This document shows, one piece after another, positions 19,085-29,073 of a stretch of DNA of 64,000 nucleotides. Source of the stretch: Candidatus Phytoplasma pruni (GTDB taxonomy: Bacteria; Bacillota_I; Bacilli_A; Acholeplasmatales; Acholeplasmataceae); contig NZ_LHCF01000001.1 in NCBI RefSeq assembly GCF_001277135.1, positions 29,856 to 93,855 of the forward strand. The letters are read 5' to 3'. The translations under genes were made by a program, and so were the position numbers. Numbering within the stretch: position 1 is the stretch's first letter; each line of letters begins with the position of its first letter. The notes beneath the pieces are model-generated. The model worked only from the letters and a program-made list of their open reading frames with translations. It was not told the origin of the DNA and did not search any database.

Positions 19085-19876
19085 ATACGTTTCAGGATGA
19101 CTCCCTATTACAAACTAGCCCCACACAACACCGTACGAGCAAGTTTCCAAGTATACGGCGTTTATAATATTTCTAGTTTTTGACGATTTAAAGTTTCTTG
19201 AATTCGTCTCAATTCTGTTTAAATGCGTAGTTAGTTTTGAAATTTTACTTTCCTTTGATAGCATATAGCCACCGCCCTTCTACGCCCTTAAACTCGAAAT
19301 ATTATTTTCTCTTTCGCCCTATACCATGCTTTCCATGACTTCCTGGTTAGGCGATTATCTTAACCATTCCAGATTAAGTTTTACTCCAACGACTACTATG
19401 ATTCTGCTTTTTCCTTGGATCTGTATGACTTTTTATCCTCATACATTTAGGTTTTAACCTTGATTTTTAGAAAAATCCAAGTTACTCTTACTAACTACGT
19501 GAATTCTTTAGGGACGCTTGACCTTAGCATTAACTTATGAGTTTTCACTTCATAAAATAGGTAAATACCGTTTAGCCAGATGAATTAAGATGTTGGCATT
19601 AAAACCAGGAAGGGATTTTATCCCCTGATAATCTGAATAGTCCTGGATATTTACTATTTAGTCCCATCTTACAAGTCGTTTCAATTCCTTTCGACTTGGT
19701 TATATTATTACTCTTCTTTTGACGTTTAGGTCCGTTTCAGGACTTCTCCTTGGAATTCGTTCTTCTTGCGGTCTCATATTGGTTATGAACTTCACCTCAA
19801 TCCGCTTTTATTCTCTGCTGTAATCTATCATTCTTTCGTTTGACAAACCAAGAAAATGAAGGATATGATTTCACAC
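19085..19876 (-). mobile_element. Group II intron relic with internal deletion
   Basis: On the minus strand the element opens with GTGTGAAAT at 19876, fitting the GUGYG 5' splice consensus. About 600 bases of non-coding, GC-richer sequence typical of ribozyme domains I-III follow (blocks such as GAAACGGACCTAAACG and AAGGGCGTAGAAGGGCGG). At 19264 the intron protein starts (SKESKISKLTTHLNRIE) but breaks off after about 30 codons. It runs straight into a domain V-like hairpin at 19127-19160, with arms CCGTA/TACGG, a GAAA loop and a CGC triad. The reverse-transcriptase body is deleted, so the element cannot encode its own mobility. The 3' end is approximate. Confidence 0.6.
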
Positions 19877-20033
19877 ATTGCGATTCGTTAATTCGCTGTT
19901 AATAAAGCCTCTTTAGCACCCAATAATAATTAATAAATTTTTGTGGACGTTATTTATAAATGTTTGTGGGTAGAATGATTGAATATTATTTGATTTAACT
20001 GTTATAACTTCCTTTTCTTTTTTGAACAAATAA

Positions 20034-20053
20034 AAAACCACATTAAGTGGTTT
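20034..20053. terminator. Hairpin terminator
   Basis: Arms AAACCAC and GTGGTTT around a 5-base loop, with A and T runs on either side. It lies between the intron relic and ychF. No intact gene ends here; it may be left over from a lost transcript. Confidence 0.5.
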
Positions 20054-20208
20054 AGTTAGTTATTTGTTTATTTTCTTTGAATAGGAGTCCAAACAATCGA
20101 TATCACTAAGCCTAATAAATTGGCCTTTTATCTCTTTAAGTCTTTAAGGTTCAATAAATAAAAAAAAATAAACAAATTTGATATAATTATTTATATTAAA
20201 TATCATAT

Positions 20209-20253
20209 TTTATCATCTTTTTTTTATGTTTTTTTTAAAAAAAAGATGATAAA
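20209..20253. repeat. 17-bp inverted repeat upstream of ychF
   Basis: Arms TTTATCATC plus eight T, and eight A plus GATGATAAA, are perfectly complementary around an 11-base loop. It ends 54 bases before the ychF start, so it could be a terminator for upstream transcription or a hairpin in the ychF leader. Confidence 0.7.
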
Positions 20254-20307
20254 GAATTCATGATAAATTTTAATAAATCTTACTCAACTACAAGGTGAAT
20301 ATAAATT

Positions 20308-21405
20308 ATGAAAGTAGGAATTGTAGGTTTACCTAATGTTGGTAAATCAACTTTATTTAATGTTTTAACTAATATGAATATTTTAGAAGCGAATTATCCT
20401 TTTGCCACTATAGATCCTAATGTTGGTATCGTTCCCATTCCAGACCAACGTTTAAACCATTTAGCCAGTCTTTTTCAATCTCAAAAAATTATTCCCACCC
20501 AAATTGAATTTATCGATATTGCTGGCTTGGTAGAAGGAGCTTCGAAAGGAGAAGGTTTAGGTAATAAATTTTTAGGTCATATTCGTAATGTAGATACTAT
20601 TTGTCATGTCGTAAAATGTTTCGAAGACCCCAATATTATGCATGTCAGAGACCATATTAATCCTATTGAAGAAAGTAATATTATTGAAACAGAATTAATT
20701 TTATCTGATTTAGAACAAATAGAAAAACGTTTAGCGAAAATAAATAAACAAAAAAAGGCTAAAAAAGATAAAGAGACTTTGCAAGAACAAGAATTATTAA
20801 CCAGAATTAAAGAACATTTAGAAAACGAAAAACCCGTCACGGAACTACAGTTCACTTCTGAAGAACAATTAATTATTAAAAATTTTAATTTATTGTCTTT
20901 AAAACCTATGATGTATATTGGTAATTTTCACGAAAAAGATTTAAAAGATTTAGACCAGAATCCTTTTTTCCAAGCTATGATGACATACAGTCAAAACCAA
21001 AACCGCCAATTCGTCCCTCTTTCTATCTTGTTAGAAAAAGAATTAGCCGCTTTAGAGGAAACAGACCGTCAATCTTTCTTACAAGAGTATAATTTAAAAG
21101 AATCCGCCCTCCAAAACGTGATTCAACAAAGTTATCAATTATTAGGTTTAGAAACTTATTTCACTACCGGAAAAGACGAAACGAAAGCTTGGTCTTTTGC
21201 GAAAGGTTCCACCGCTCCCCAATGTGCTCGCTTAATCCATACGGATTTTGAACGTGGTTTCATTAGAGCCGAAGTTTATAATTATCAAGATATCCAAACC
21301 TTAACATCTTTAACCAAAATTAAAGAAAACGGTAAATTAAGACTAGAAGGTAAAAATTACTTAGTCCAAGACGGAGATATAATTGTTTTTCATTTCAATG
21401 TTTAA
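20308..21405 (+). CDS. ychF: Ribosome-associated ATPase/GTPase YchF
   Basis: A 365-residue Obg-related P-loop NTPase that binds ribosomes and prefers ATP. G1 is GIVGLPNVGKSTLFN, switch I contains NYPFATIDPN, G3 is FIDIAGLVEGASKGEGLGN, and the C-terminal TGS-like domain has FTTGKDETKAWSFAKGSTAP and the typical end VQDGDIIVFHFNV. AAGGTG precedes the ATG. It is followed 84 bases later by ileS on the same strand. These two are the only intact housekeeping genes on the plus strand in this window. Confidence 0.96.
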   Translation: MKVGIVGLPNVGKSTLFNVLTNMNILEANYPFATIDPNVGIVPIPDQRLNHLASLFQSQKIIPTQIEFIDIAGLVEGASKGEGLGNKFLGHIRNVDTICHVVKCFEDPNIMHVRDHINPIEESNIIETELILSDLEQIEKRLAKINKQKKAKKDKETLQEQELLTRIKEHLENEKPVTELQFTSEEQLIIKNFNLLSLKPMMYIGNFHEKDLKDLDQNPFFQAMMTYSQNQNRQFVPLSILLEKELAALEETDRQSFLQEYNLKESALQNVIQQSYQLLGLETYFTTGKDETKAWSFAKGSTAPQCARLIHTDFERGFIRAEVYNYQDIQTLTSLTKIKENGKLRLEGKNYLVQDGDIIVFHFNV

Positions 21406-21489
21406 GAAACCACCAATCAGTTTTTCCCCTATTGATAAAAGAATAAATAAAAAAATATAAAGAGAAAAATAAAGGAGAGATAAGCCATT

Positions 21490-24219
21490 ATGAAGATAGA
21501 TTACAAAAATACTTTATTAATGCCTCAAACAGATTTTCCTATGAGAGGTAATTTAAGCCAAAAAGAAGTAGAAATAGAAAAACATTGGGAAGAGATCGAT
21601 TTATACCAAGAAGTGTTAAAACAAAACGCCAATAATCCTCATTTTATTCTTCACGATGGACCACCTTACGCTAACGGAGAGATTCATATCGGTCACGCTT
21701 TAAATAAAATTTTAAAAGATTTTGTCGTACGTTTTCATACTATGCAAGGCTTTTATTCCCCTTTTGTCCCTGGCTGGGATACTCACGGATTACCCATTGA
21801 AATCGCGGTTTTAAAGAAATTTTCCCAAGATAGACATACTCATAGAACGGAATTTCTTCAAGAATGCGAAAGATTCGCTTTATCTTTTGTAGAGAAACAA
21901 AAAAAGAACTTTAAAAGAATAGGGATTTTAGGCAATTGGAACAAACCTTATATCACTTTAAATAATACTTATGTCGCTGATCAAGTGCGTGTTTTAGGTA
22001 AAATGGTCGAAAAAAAATTAATTTTTAAAAATTTAAAACCTATTTATTGGTCCCCTTATTTACAGTCTTCTTTAGCGGAATCAGAAATTATTTATCAAGA
22101 ACACCGTTCTTTATCTATTTTTGCTTGTTTTAAAATTAAGGACAAGCCTCAATTTAAAGATGTTAATTTATTGATATGGACCACTACTCCTTGGACTTTA
22201 CCAGCCAATGTCGCTATTTGTGTTCATCCCAAAAAAAATTATCATTTAGTGGAGGTTAACAACCAAAAATATATCGTTGGAGATAATGTTTTAGAGAAGT
22301 TAAAAGAAAAATTTAACTGGCAAAAGGTAGTTATTTTAGATACTTTCCTAGGTAATACTTTAGAAAATATCACTTATGAAAATGTGGTTTTTCGACGCCA
22401 AGGTAAAATCGTTCTAGATACTTATGTTTTAGATAATGAAGGTACTGGTTTAGTTCATACTGCTGCCGGACATGGTTATGATGACTTTTTAGTAGGTAAA
22501 AGGTATAATTTAGATGTTATTTGTAGTGTAGATAAAAAAGGTTTAATGACTGAGATAGCGGGACCTTTTAAAGGTGTTTTCTACTCTAAAGCGAACGAAT
22601 TAATCGCGGAGGAATTAGATAAACAAGGTCTTTTAGTGAAATCAGAATGGATCACTCACTCCTATCCTCATGATGAACGTATTAAAAAACCCGTTATTTT
22701 CTTAGCGATAGAACAATGGTTTTTAGATATTAACCAAATTAAACCCCAAATTTTAGCCGAAATAAAAAAAATAGATTGGTTCCCACAATGGGGACAAAAA
22801 AAGATGACCCATATGATTACGAACCGTAATGATTGGGTGATTAGTCGTCAAAGAATGTGGGGCGTTCCTATTCCTATTTTTTACGCTGAAGATGAATTGC
22901 CTATTTTAGAGGCTGATTTGATTAACCACATTGCTAACTTATTCGAAAAACACGGGAAAGAGATTTGGTATCAATGGGACGCCAAAGATTTATTGCCGCC
23001 AGGTTATACCAATAAAAGAAGCCCTAATCATCGTTTTACCAAAGAAAAAGATGTTATTGATGTTTGGTTTGATTCTGGTACTTCTTATAATGTTGTCAAC
23101 CGTTTATCGCCAGAGTTTTTACCCGCTAATGTCTATTTAGAAGGTTCGGACCAATATAGAGGATGGTTCAATTCTTCTTTAACTACTTCTATCGCCGCTT
23201 ACGGTAAAGCTCCTTGCCGACAAGTAGTGACTCATGGTTTTATTTTAGACGGTAAAGGTGTTAAAATGAGTAAATCATTGAATAATGTGGTTGATCCTTT
23301 AACTATTATTAAACAAAAAGGAGCCGACGTTTTAAGGTTATGGGTTTCTAGTATTAGTTATAACGCTGATGTCAGATTGGATAACGCTATTGTTCAACAA
23401 ATTGAAGAAAAGTATCGTAAAATCAGAAATACTTTACGTTTTATGTTAGGTAATTTACATGATTTTAATCCTCAAACTAATTATATCGGTTTTGAAAAAA
23501 GATCATCTATTCATCAAGCAATAGTGTTAGAGTTTAAAGAAATTTTCTTACAAGCGATTGGATATTACGAAACATATGATTTTGAAAAAATTATGAGTTT
23601 ATTATATCCTTTCATTTCTGTCCGTATTAGTGCTTTTTATTTAGATTTTACTAAAGATGTTTTATACATTGAAAAAGCTAATAATTTAGAAAGACGTGTT
23701 ATTCAAACCACTATTTATGATCTTTTAATAGATTTATTAAAACTATTAACACCGATTATTCCTCATACAACTTCAGAAGCTTATAAAGCTTTACCTTTCC
23801 AAAAGAAAAAAGACATTTATTTAGAACAAATGCCGACTAAAACAGAATTAAAAGTTTTTCTTCAAAAATATTATTCTGATGCTTTACAAGAAGCTTATAA
23901 AAATTTCTTTAACTTAAGAGAAGTGGTTATGAAAAATTTAGAAGAAGCGCGTCAAAATAAATTTATTAATAAATCTTTACAAGCTAAATTAGTGCTTCAT
24001 TTGCCAAAAACGGATGTTGATTCTTTTGTGGTTTTAGATGTTAAAGACCAATTAAACCAATTATTCATTGTTTCTCAAGTGGAACTCCATGAAGCACAAG
24101 AAGTAAAAGTTGCTGTTCAACAGGCGTTAGGTCCTACTTGTCCTAGATGTTGGAATGTTGTAGAAAACACAAAAGAAGATGTTTTGTGTCAGCGTTGTGC
24201 CCAAGTGGTTAAAGATTAA
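21490..24219 (+). CDS. ileS: Isoleucine-tRNA ligase
   Basis: Class I synthetase charging tRNA-Ile, 909 residues, normal length. HIGH motif: PYANGEIHIGHALNKILKDF; editing domain contains WTTTPWTLPANVAICVHP; KMSKS motif: DGKGVKMSKSLNNVVDP; C-terminal zinc-binding pair CPRCWNV ... CQRC. RBS AAGGAGAG lies 8 bases before the ATG. The 84-base gap from ychF is too short for a T-box leader and I see none. A terminator hairpin follows at 24314. Confidence 0.98.
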   Translation: MKIDYKNTLLMPQTDFPMRGNLSQKEVEIEKHWEEIDLYQEVLKQNANNPHFILHDGPPYANGEIHIGHALNKILKDFVVRFHTMQGFYSPFVPGWDTHGLPIEIAVLKKFSQDRHTHRTEFLQECERFALSFVEKQKKNFKRIGILGNWNKPYITLNNTYVADQVRVLGKMVEKKLIFKNLKPIYWSPYLQSSLAESEIIYQEHRSLSIFACFKIKDKPQFKDVNLLIWTTTPWTLPANVAICVHPKKNYHLVEVNNQKYIVGDNVLEKLKEKFNWQKVVILDTFLGNTLENITYENVVFRRQGKIVLDTYVLDNEGTGLVHTAAGHGYDDFLVGKRYNLDVICSVDKKGLMTEIAGPFKGVFYSKANELIAEELDKQGLLVKSEWITHSYPHDERIKKPVIFLAIEQWFLDINQIKPQILAEIKKIDWFPQWGQKKMTHMITNRNDWVISRQRMWGVPIPIFYAEDELPILEADLINHIANLFEKHGKEIWYQWDAKDLLPPGYTNKRSPNHRFTKEKDVIDVWFDSGTSYNVVNRLSPEFLPANVYLEGSDQYRGWFNSSLTTSIAAYGKAPCRQVVTHGFILDGKGVKMSKSLNNVVDPLTIIKQKGADVLRLWVSSISYNADVRLDNAIVQQIEEKYRKIRNTLRFMLGNLHDFNPQTNYIGFEKRSSIHQAIVLEFKEIFLQAIGYYETYDFEKIMSLLYPFISVRISAFYLDFTKDVLYIEKANNLERRVIQTTIYDLLIDLLKLLTPIIPHTTSEAYKALPFQKKKDIYLEQMPTKTELKVFLQKYYSDALQEAYKNFFNLREVVMKNLEEARQNKFINKSLQAKLVLHLPKTDVDSFVVLDVKDQLNQLFIVSQVELHEAQEVKVAVQQALGPTCPRCWNVVENTKEDVLCQRCAQVVKD

Positions 24220-24285
24220 TAATAACCTATTTGGATAAGAATAGTACAATGATATTTTAATAAAAATATTACATATCGTCTTTTT

Positions 24286-24345
24286 GATCTTTCAAAACAC
24301 TATAATTCAATAAAAAAAGAGACCATTGCTAGTGGTCTTTTTTTT
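24286..24345 (+). terminator. ileS terminator, first copy of a duplicated module
   Basis: Hairpin GACCA-TTGCTAG-TGGTC preceded by an A run and followed by nine T (hairpin region 24314-24345). The preceding 30 bases (CTTTCAAAACACTATAATTC) recur with changes at 24709-24732 before another hairpin, so this is one unit of a repeated module. Confidence 0.75.
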
Positions 24346-24707
24346 ATTATCATCTTTTTTGATTACCATAAAATAACAATAAATCGCAATGATAATTTTT
24401 AGGTTAAAAAGGATAATTAGACATTAAATCTCAAACATAAATAATTTTTGTTACAATGAACCTTTTTCAAGTCTTTTTATTAAAAATAAATCAATAATGA
24501 TATCATATTGAGAAAAATAATAGAAATGATTTTCTCAATAATATTTCGCCAACACAAAGAAATTTTATATTTTTAATCATTTTTACATGAAATAATTTTA
24601 ATTTTATTATATAATTAAAATAGTTACTCTTTATTATTCTTCTGATGGTTGAAATTGGAGATATAAAGTGTGATGAACTTTTAATTATAATTGTCATATC
24701 TTATTTT

Positions 24708-24766
24708 TGCCTTTCAAAACAGTACAATTCAAAAAAAGAGACCGCAGCGACGGTCTCTTTTTGTTA
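24708..24766 (+). terminator. Second copy of the terminator module
   Basis: CTTTCAAAACAGTACAATTC followed by A run, hairpin GAGACCG-CAGCGA-CGGTCTC and T5. It is close in sequence to the module after ileS. No gene ends just upstream; 24346-24707 shows no convincing gene, so the copy is either a leftover or ends a small RNA. Confidence 0.65.
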
Positions 24767-24787
24767 CCGTGAAATAATAATAGTAAT

Positions 24788-24948
24788 TTGACAAAATTTT
24801 TATAAAAATATGCACTTAAAAAATTCTCCTTTTTTGGTCTAAAATGATATTAAAACATTTTAGAACGGTTGAGGAAGGAGGATTTTTAATTATATTAAAA
24901 AAAATAAACCTTAGTTAAAAAGAGACCTTTAAAACGGTCTTTTTTTAT
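24788..24948 (+). ncRNA. Candidate small RNA: promoter box, hairpin, terminator
   Basis: TTGACA (24788-24793) is followed by an A/T stretch, then a hairpin TCTAAAATG / CATTTTAGA, a purine-rich single-stranded segment ACGGTTGAGGAAGGAGG, and a terminator hairpin GAGACC-TTTAAAAC-GGTCTTTTTTT. No ORF of useful length lies between. The layout suggests a transcript of about 120 bases. The -10 box is weak, and a short leader peptide starting after AAGGAGG cannot be excluded. Confidence 0.3.
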
Positions 24949-25042
24949 TGCCAAAAAATACTCAAAAAGATTGCAAAAAAAACGTATAATGAAATCATAT
25001 AGATGAGAAGCGAAAAAACGAAAAGGCAGCAAATGTAAACAT

Positions 25043-26291
25043 ATGATGAAACGCATCAAACAATTTATGGAAAATAAATCGCAAAAATATTTAATTATTA
25101 TGATAACTTTAATATTATTAGGTTTGATCTTATTAGGAGGCGTGATTTTTGGGTTTCATTATTTCATAACCCGCCCAGCTAGACAAACAAATAAACTATA
25201 CGCCAAAAGAACCTATTTATCAATTATCTTCTCGTGAAAACACCATGGAGAAAACCAAAGACGACAAAGGCGAACCAATTAATTTCTAATATAACTCAGA
25301 CAAATAAAAGATCAAAGCAAATACTTTTTATAAAAATGGGCGAATCAGCAATACTGACGAATATAACCCTGAAACAAGTCATAAAACGAAAAGCATCATT
25401 TATAACCTTGACAGAAATATTTTAAGTTCTTACGTAAATGAAGAAGATGAACATAATAAATGGATTAAGAACAAAGATCAGAAATGCAAAAAAATAGCAG
25501 AAGCAACCAAATCAGAGAAAGCAGAAAGAGGGCGCAAAAGAATAGCTAAACCTGATGATGATTTAGAGCAGAAAAAAGTAAACGAAGTGTTTAATTATAA
25601 ATATAAATTGATTAAAGAACGCCAAAGACTTATCAACCTTCAATATAAAATATTTGAAAATATTTTTAAGATTAAGCGGATATTAAACAAGTTACACTAC
25701 GAAGATCGAAGACTACGAATCGAAGTGGGTTTAGGTTTGCCATTGAATGGGGTAAGATTTTTCCAAAAGGAGGAAGATTATTTAAAAAAACTGAAAAATT
25801 CTTTAGAAGTGATTGTTTTTCCTGAAATGACTCACGAAATATACAACTCCAATGACCCTAAATGATGACCCTAAATATTAGACTAATGATAGATTCAATC
25901 GCCGCCGCAGCGCCATCACTTATCATGAAGAAAACATAAAGCAATTAAACCAATATGAACATAAATTAAAAAATGAACTTCCTGAACCCGAAGAGAAAAA
26001 ATAGTCTGATTTCCGCTTCTTTAAGAATACGAAGTTATCAAAAATAAAATAAATTATTTGGAACAATCATCCGAAGATACAAGTATATTTGATAATTTAA
26101 TTAAAGAATTAGATGAAATCCAAACAAAGCAGGAAGAATTGGTTTCGAAAGAAATAATCCCCATCATTTATAAAAACAAACAAAGATTAGCTGAATTGAA
26201 AATAAAAGCGGAACCTATTCTAAAAAAACTAAAAGCCATAAAGATAAATCTTTTAGTCTCTTTTTCTCCTATTTTAGACAATGATCTCTAA
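25043..26291 (+). pseudogene. Decayed membrane-anchored DUF2963/coiled-coil protein gene
   Basis: ATG 25043 begins an N-terminal anchor (KYLIIMITLILLGLILLGGV). Shifts and stops then break the frame. Around 25300 the sequence reads FYKNGRISNTDEYNPETSHK, matching the 'EYNP.TG' core of phytoplasma DUF2963 repeats. From there an open frame runs to 25863 with charged helical sequence (KLIKERQRLINLQYKIFENI). Two further fragments, around NIKQLNQYEHKLKNELPEP and the 77-codon ORF at 26058-26291 (ELDEIQTKQEELVSK), complete a coiled-coil tail. Four or more breaks indicate true decay of one large surface or secreted protein gene. Confidence 0.5.
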
Positions 26292-26384
26292 GATAATTAT
26301 ATCACTAAATAACAATAAAAAAAGAAATCCTTAAAAACAAAAAAAACTATACATTGAATAGTTTTTTTCATATTATAACAAAAA

Positions 26385-26611
26385 TTAATTTTGTTTTTTT
26401 TGAGAATATCTAATTAAAGTATTTCTTTTTTATTTTTAGTTAATAAACCGCGTTTGGAATGGAAATCACCTGGATGTTGCTTAAAATGTTTGTTTAATTC
26501 TTCAATTTCACGATTTAATAAAGCGATTTGAACTTTAGTAGAACCTGTATCGCCTTCTTTCTTGCTATTGTTTTTAATAATCTCTTTTTTTTCTTCTTTG
26601 CTTAATAACAT
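26385..26611 (-). CDS. rpsO: 30S ribosomal protein S15, frameshifted at the C-terminus
   Basis: S15 binds 16S rRNA and is normally 85-90 residues. The frame from ATG 26611 gives [20 protein letters not shown] and [16 protein letters not shown], all typical, but stops early at 26414 (65 residues). One extra base in the T6 run at 26426-26431 gives the continuation [15 protein letters not shown] to a stop at 26385, a plausible 75-residue S15. As S15 is usually needed, the break is probably a sequencing slip. Confidence 0.88.
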
Positions 26612-26643
26612 TATTATTACCTCTTTATGAATTTTTGATTTTT

Positions 26644-26997
26644 TTATAATTTTAAAAATTGTTCAATATCTAAAATAAAAACAGTTGCTCCTCCAATAGA
26701 AATTTCGGAAGGTAAAGAATAAAAGGCCCCCATTTCATTTAAAACGTTGCCAGGAATCATTTGAGTTCTTTTTCTAGAATGTTCTTTGATAATTTGTAAA
26801 ACTTCATCTACTCTTTCAGAATCAATACCTATCACAAAAGTAGCATTTTCTTCTCTTAAAAAACCACCTTTAGTAGATAATCTTGTACAAAAAACATTCT
26901 CTTTATTTAAATTATTTTGAACTTTATTCGCATCTTCGCTAGACACAATTGCTAAAATTAATTTCATACTATCTTTCATATTTATATTATATAACAT
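26644..26997 (-). CDS. darA: Cyclic di-AMP receptor, PII-like DarA/PstA family
   Basis: A PII-like trimeric protein that binds c-di-AMP. The core [40 protein letters not shown] and the C-terminal [13 protein letters not shown] match the DUF970/DarA family, about 109 residues. The true start is likely the internal Met at 26967 (MKLIL), because family proteins begin there and the ten residues before it are atypical. Partners of DarA are unknown. It lies between rpsO and the opp operon. Confidence 0.85.
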   Translation of the reverse strand: MLYNINMKDSMKLILAIVSSEDANKVQNNLNKENVFCTRLSTKGGFLREENATFVIGIDSERVDEVLQIIKEHSRKRTQMIPGNVLNEMGAFYSLPSEISIGGATVFILDIEQFLKL

Positions 26998-27175
26998 TTA
27001 TTTAATAATATTAATTTTTATTAGGTTATTTTGTTAAAAATAATAAAAATTAATATTATTAGGTCTTTTAAAAATGACACGCAAGAACCTTTGAGGATCC
27101 TTTTTAGTGTCTTTTAAAGCAGCATATTCATCCATAACCAAAGGGAAAAGTCTCTTTTTTAACCCATAAAAAGTA

Positions 27176-28113
27176 CTATTTATTATTGATGGTGCATCTG
27201 ACCCAATGTTCTGACGATATTTGTAATAAATCTGGATCTAGCAAACCGTCTTTTTTAAAGACACGAAAATCAAAGTTAGCGTTTTCAGCGTTATAAAAAT
27301 CCGTGGCTTCATCATAATGGTTAAAATTCACACTAGTGATTAAAAAATCATTTAATAATTTTTTCGTGTACGGATGTAAGGGGGTTTCTAAAAGAACAGA
27401 ACTAGCGGCTTTTTCCACTATTTGACCTTTATATAAAACAATGATATTATCAGTTACTTGGGAAACAACCCCTAAATCATGAGTAATAAATAATAAAGCC
27501 ATTTTATTTTTCTTTTGAAGATTTTTAATTAACTGTAAAATTTCTTTTTGGACTAAAACATCAATTGCTGTAGTAGGTTCATCAGCGATCAAAATTTCCG
27601 GTTCACAAGCTAAAGCAATAGCGATCGCGACCCTTTGGCACATCCCGCCTGATAATTGATAAGGATACGAAAACATAACTCTTTCCGGATCATTAATTTC
27701 CACTAGTTTTAATAGTTTTAAAGCATGTTGAAAAGCTTTTTCGGTAGACATTTGGCGATGAACAATTAAAACTTCCATAATTTGTTTTTAATTTTTAAAA
27801 CAGGATTTAAACCTGCTACAGGGTCTTGAAAAATCATCGCGATTTTATCGCCTCTAATTTTTTGCATTTCTCGGTCATTAAAATTAGAAATAATTTGGTC
27901 TTTAAAAATAATTTGACCCTCATATATGGTTTGATTTTCTTTTAATAATTGTAAAATAGACATCACGATTTGTGTTTTGCCTGAACCGGATTCACCTATA
28001 ATCCCCAAGCTTTCGTTTTTATTCAATTCAAAAGAAACCCCTTGTACTACTTTCACTAAACCATTATCCGTGCTAAAATAAGTATGTAAATTATTAACCT
28101 TCAATAAATTCAT
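27176..28113 (-). CDS. oppD: Oligopeptide ABC transporter ATPase OppD, frameshifted
   Basis: One of two ATPases powering peptide import. The 5' part (27766-28113) has Walker A GIIGESGSGKTQI and the Q-loop MIFQDPVAGLNPVLK; the 3' part (27176-27778) has signature YQLSGGMCQRVAIAIALA, Walker B LIADEPTTAID and H-loop FITHDLGVVSQV. The parts are offset at a T5 run (27785-27789); one extra base joins them into about 312 residues. The C-terminal tail ends with a WVRCTI segment like the OppD tail. Last in the oppABCFD order, overlapping oppF by 4 bases. Confidence 0.9.
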
Positions 28114-29063
28114 GCTTTTTTATCCTTCTTTTGGTCCAAAGTGCATAAAACAAAATGACCTTTTTTCACTTCATAAAAATCTCTATCCGAAAAATCAGAA
28201 GAAAAACTAAATCCTTTCTTTTCTTTCTTCAAAGGTTGTGGTTGCTCTAAATTAGCGTATTGCGGTAAAACCGGAATAGCGTTTAATAATTTTTGTGTAT
28301 AAGGGTGTAGAGGATTGTTAAACAATTCTTCTGTAGGGGCTAATTCAACTAACCGACCTTTTTCCATCACACCAATGCGATCGCTAATATAACGAGCCAC
28401 TCCTAAATCATGAGAAATAAATAAATAAGTCATTTGGTACTTCTTTTTTAAAACACTCAATAAATCTAACACTTGTTTTTGCACGGTCACATCTAAAGCT
28501 GAGACAATTTCATCACAAACAATAAATTTAGGTTTTAAAATTAAAGTTTTAGCGATATTAACTCTTTGTCTTTGGCCGCCACTTAATTCATGAGAATAAC
28601 GGTCTAATAAATCTTTCTTTAAACCACAATTTTCCGCTATTGCGATAATTTCTCGCTCATAACGAAGATCTTTTTTATTTTTGACCTTTTTTTGGATTAA
28701 TAAACCTTGACCGATAATATCTCTAATTTTAAATTTAGGATCTAAAGAGGAAAAAGAATCTTGAAAAATAATTTGGATTTCTCTTCTTAATGGTTTCATC
28801 TCTTTTTTCTTTAATTCGTTCAAAGATAAGGTATTTTGATGAGTTTGAGAATAATATAAAATTTGGCCAGAATCAGGTTTTTGAAGTTGAACAATCGTTT
28901 TTCTTAAAGTAGATTTCCCTGAACCAGATTCCCCAATAATGCTCAAAGTTTCTTCTTCATAAATAGCAAAATTAAGATTATGATTAGCTTCAAACGCCTT
29001 TTTATGTTTCGAAAAAGCTTTATATAAATTTTGAATTTGTAATAAAACTCTCTTTTCTTGCAT
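28110..29063 (-). CDS. oppF: Oligopeptide ABC transporter ATPase OppF
   Basis: A 317-residue ABC ATPase: Walker A SIIGESGSGKSTLRKT, Q-loop IIFQDSFSSLDPKFK, signature SHELSGGQRQRVNIAKTL, Walker B FIVCDEIVSALD, H-loop LFISHDLGVARYI, and the OppF-type tail NPLHPYTQKLLNAIPV. It energises the OppBC pore together with OppD. It has no frame problem, unlike its neighbour. Confidence 0.93.
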   Translation of the reverse strand: MQEKRVLLQIQNLYKAFSKHKKAFEANHNLNFAIYEEETLSIIGESGSGKSTLRKTIVQLQKPDSGQILYYSQTHQNTLSLNELKKKEMKPLRREIQIIFQDSFSSLDPKFKIRDIIGQGLLIQKKVKNKKDLRYEREIIAIAENCGLKKDLLDRYSHELSGGQRQRVNIAKTLILKPKFIVCDEIVSALDVTVQKQVLDLLSVLKKKYQMTYLFISHDLGVARYISDRIGVMEKGRLVELAPTEELFNNPLHPYTQKLLNAIPVLPQYANLEQPQPLKKEKKGFSFSSDFSDRDFYEVKKGHFVLCTLDQKKDKKA

Positions 29064-29073
29064 ATCTTTTTAT

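Noticed and set aside
21406..21489. T-box leader for ileS
   Set aside because: Only 84 bases separate ychF and ileS, with no T-box motif or long stem.
24503..24697. 64-codon minus-strand ORF after ileS
   Set aside because: No ribosome site, no coding-like composition, and it lies among terminator-like repeats.
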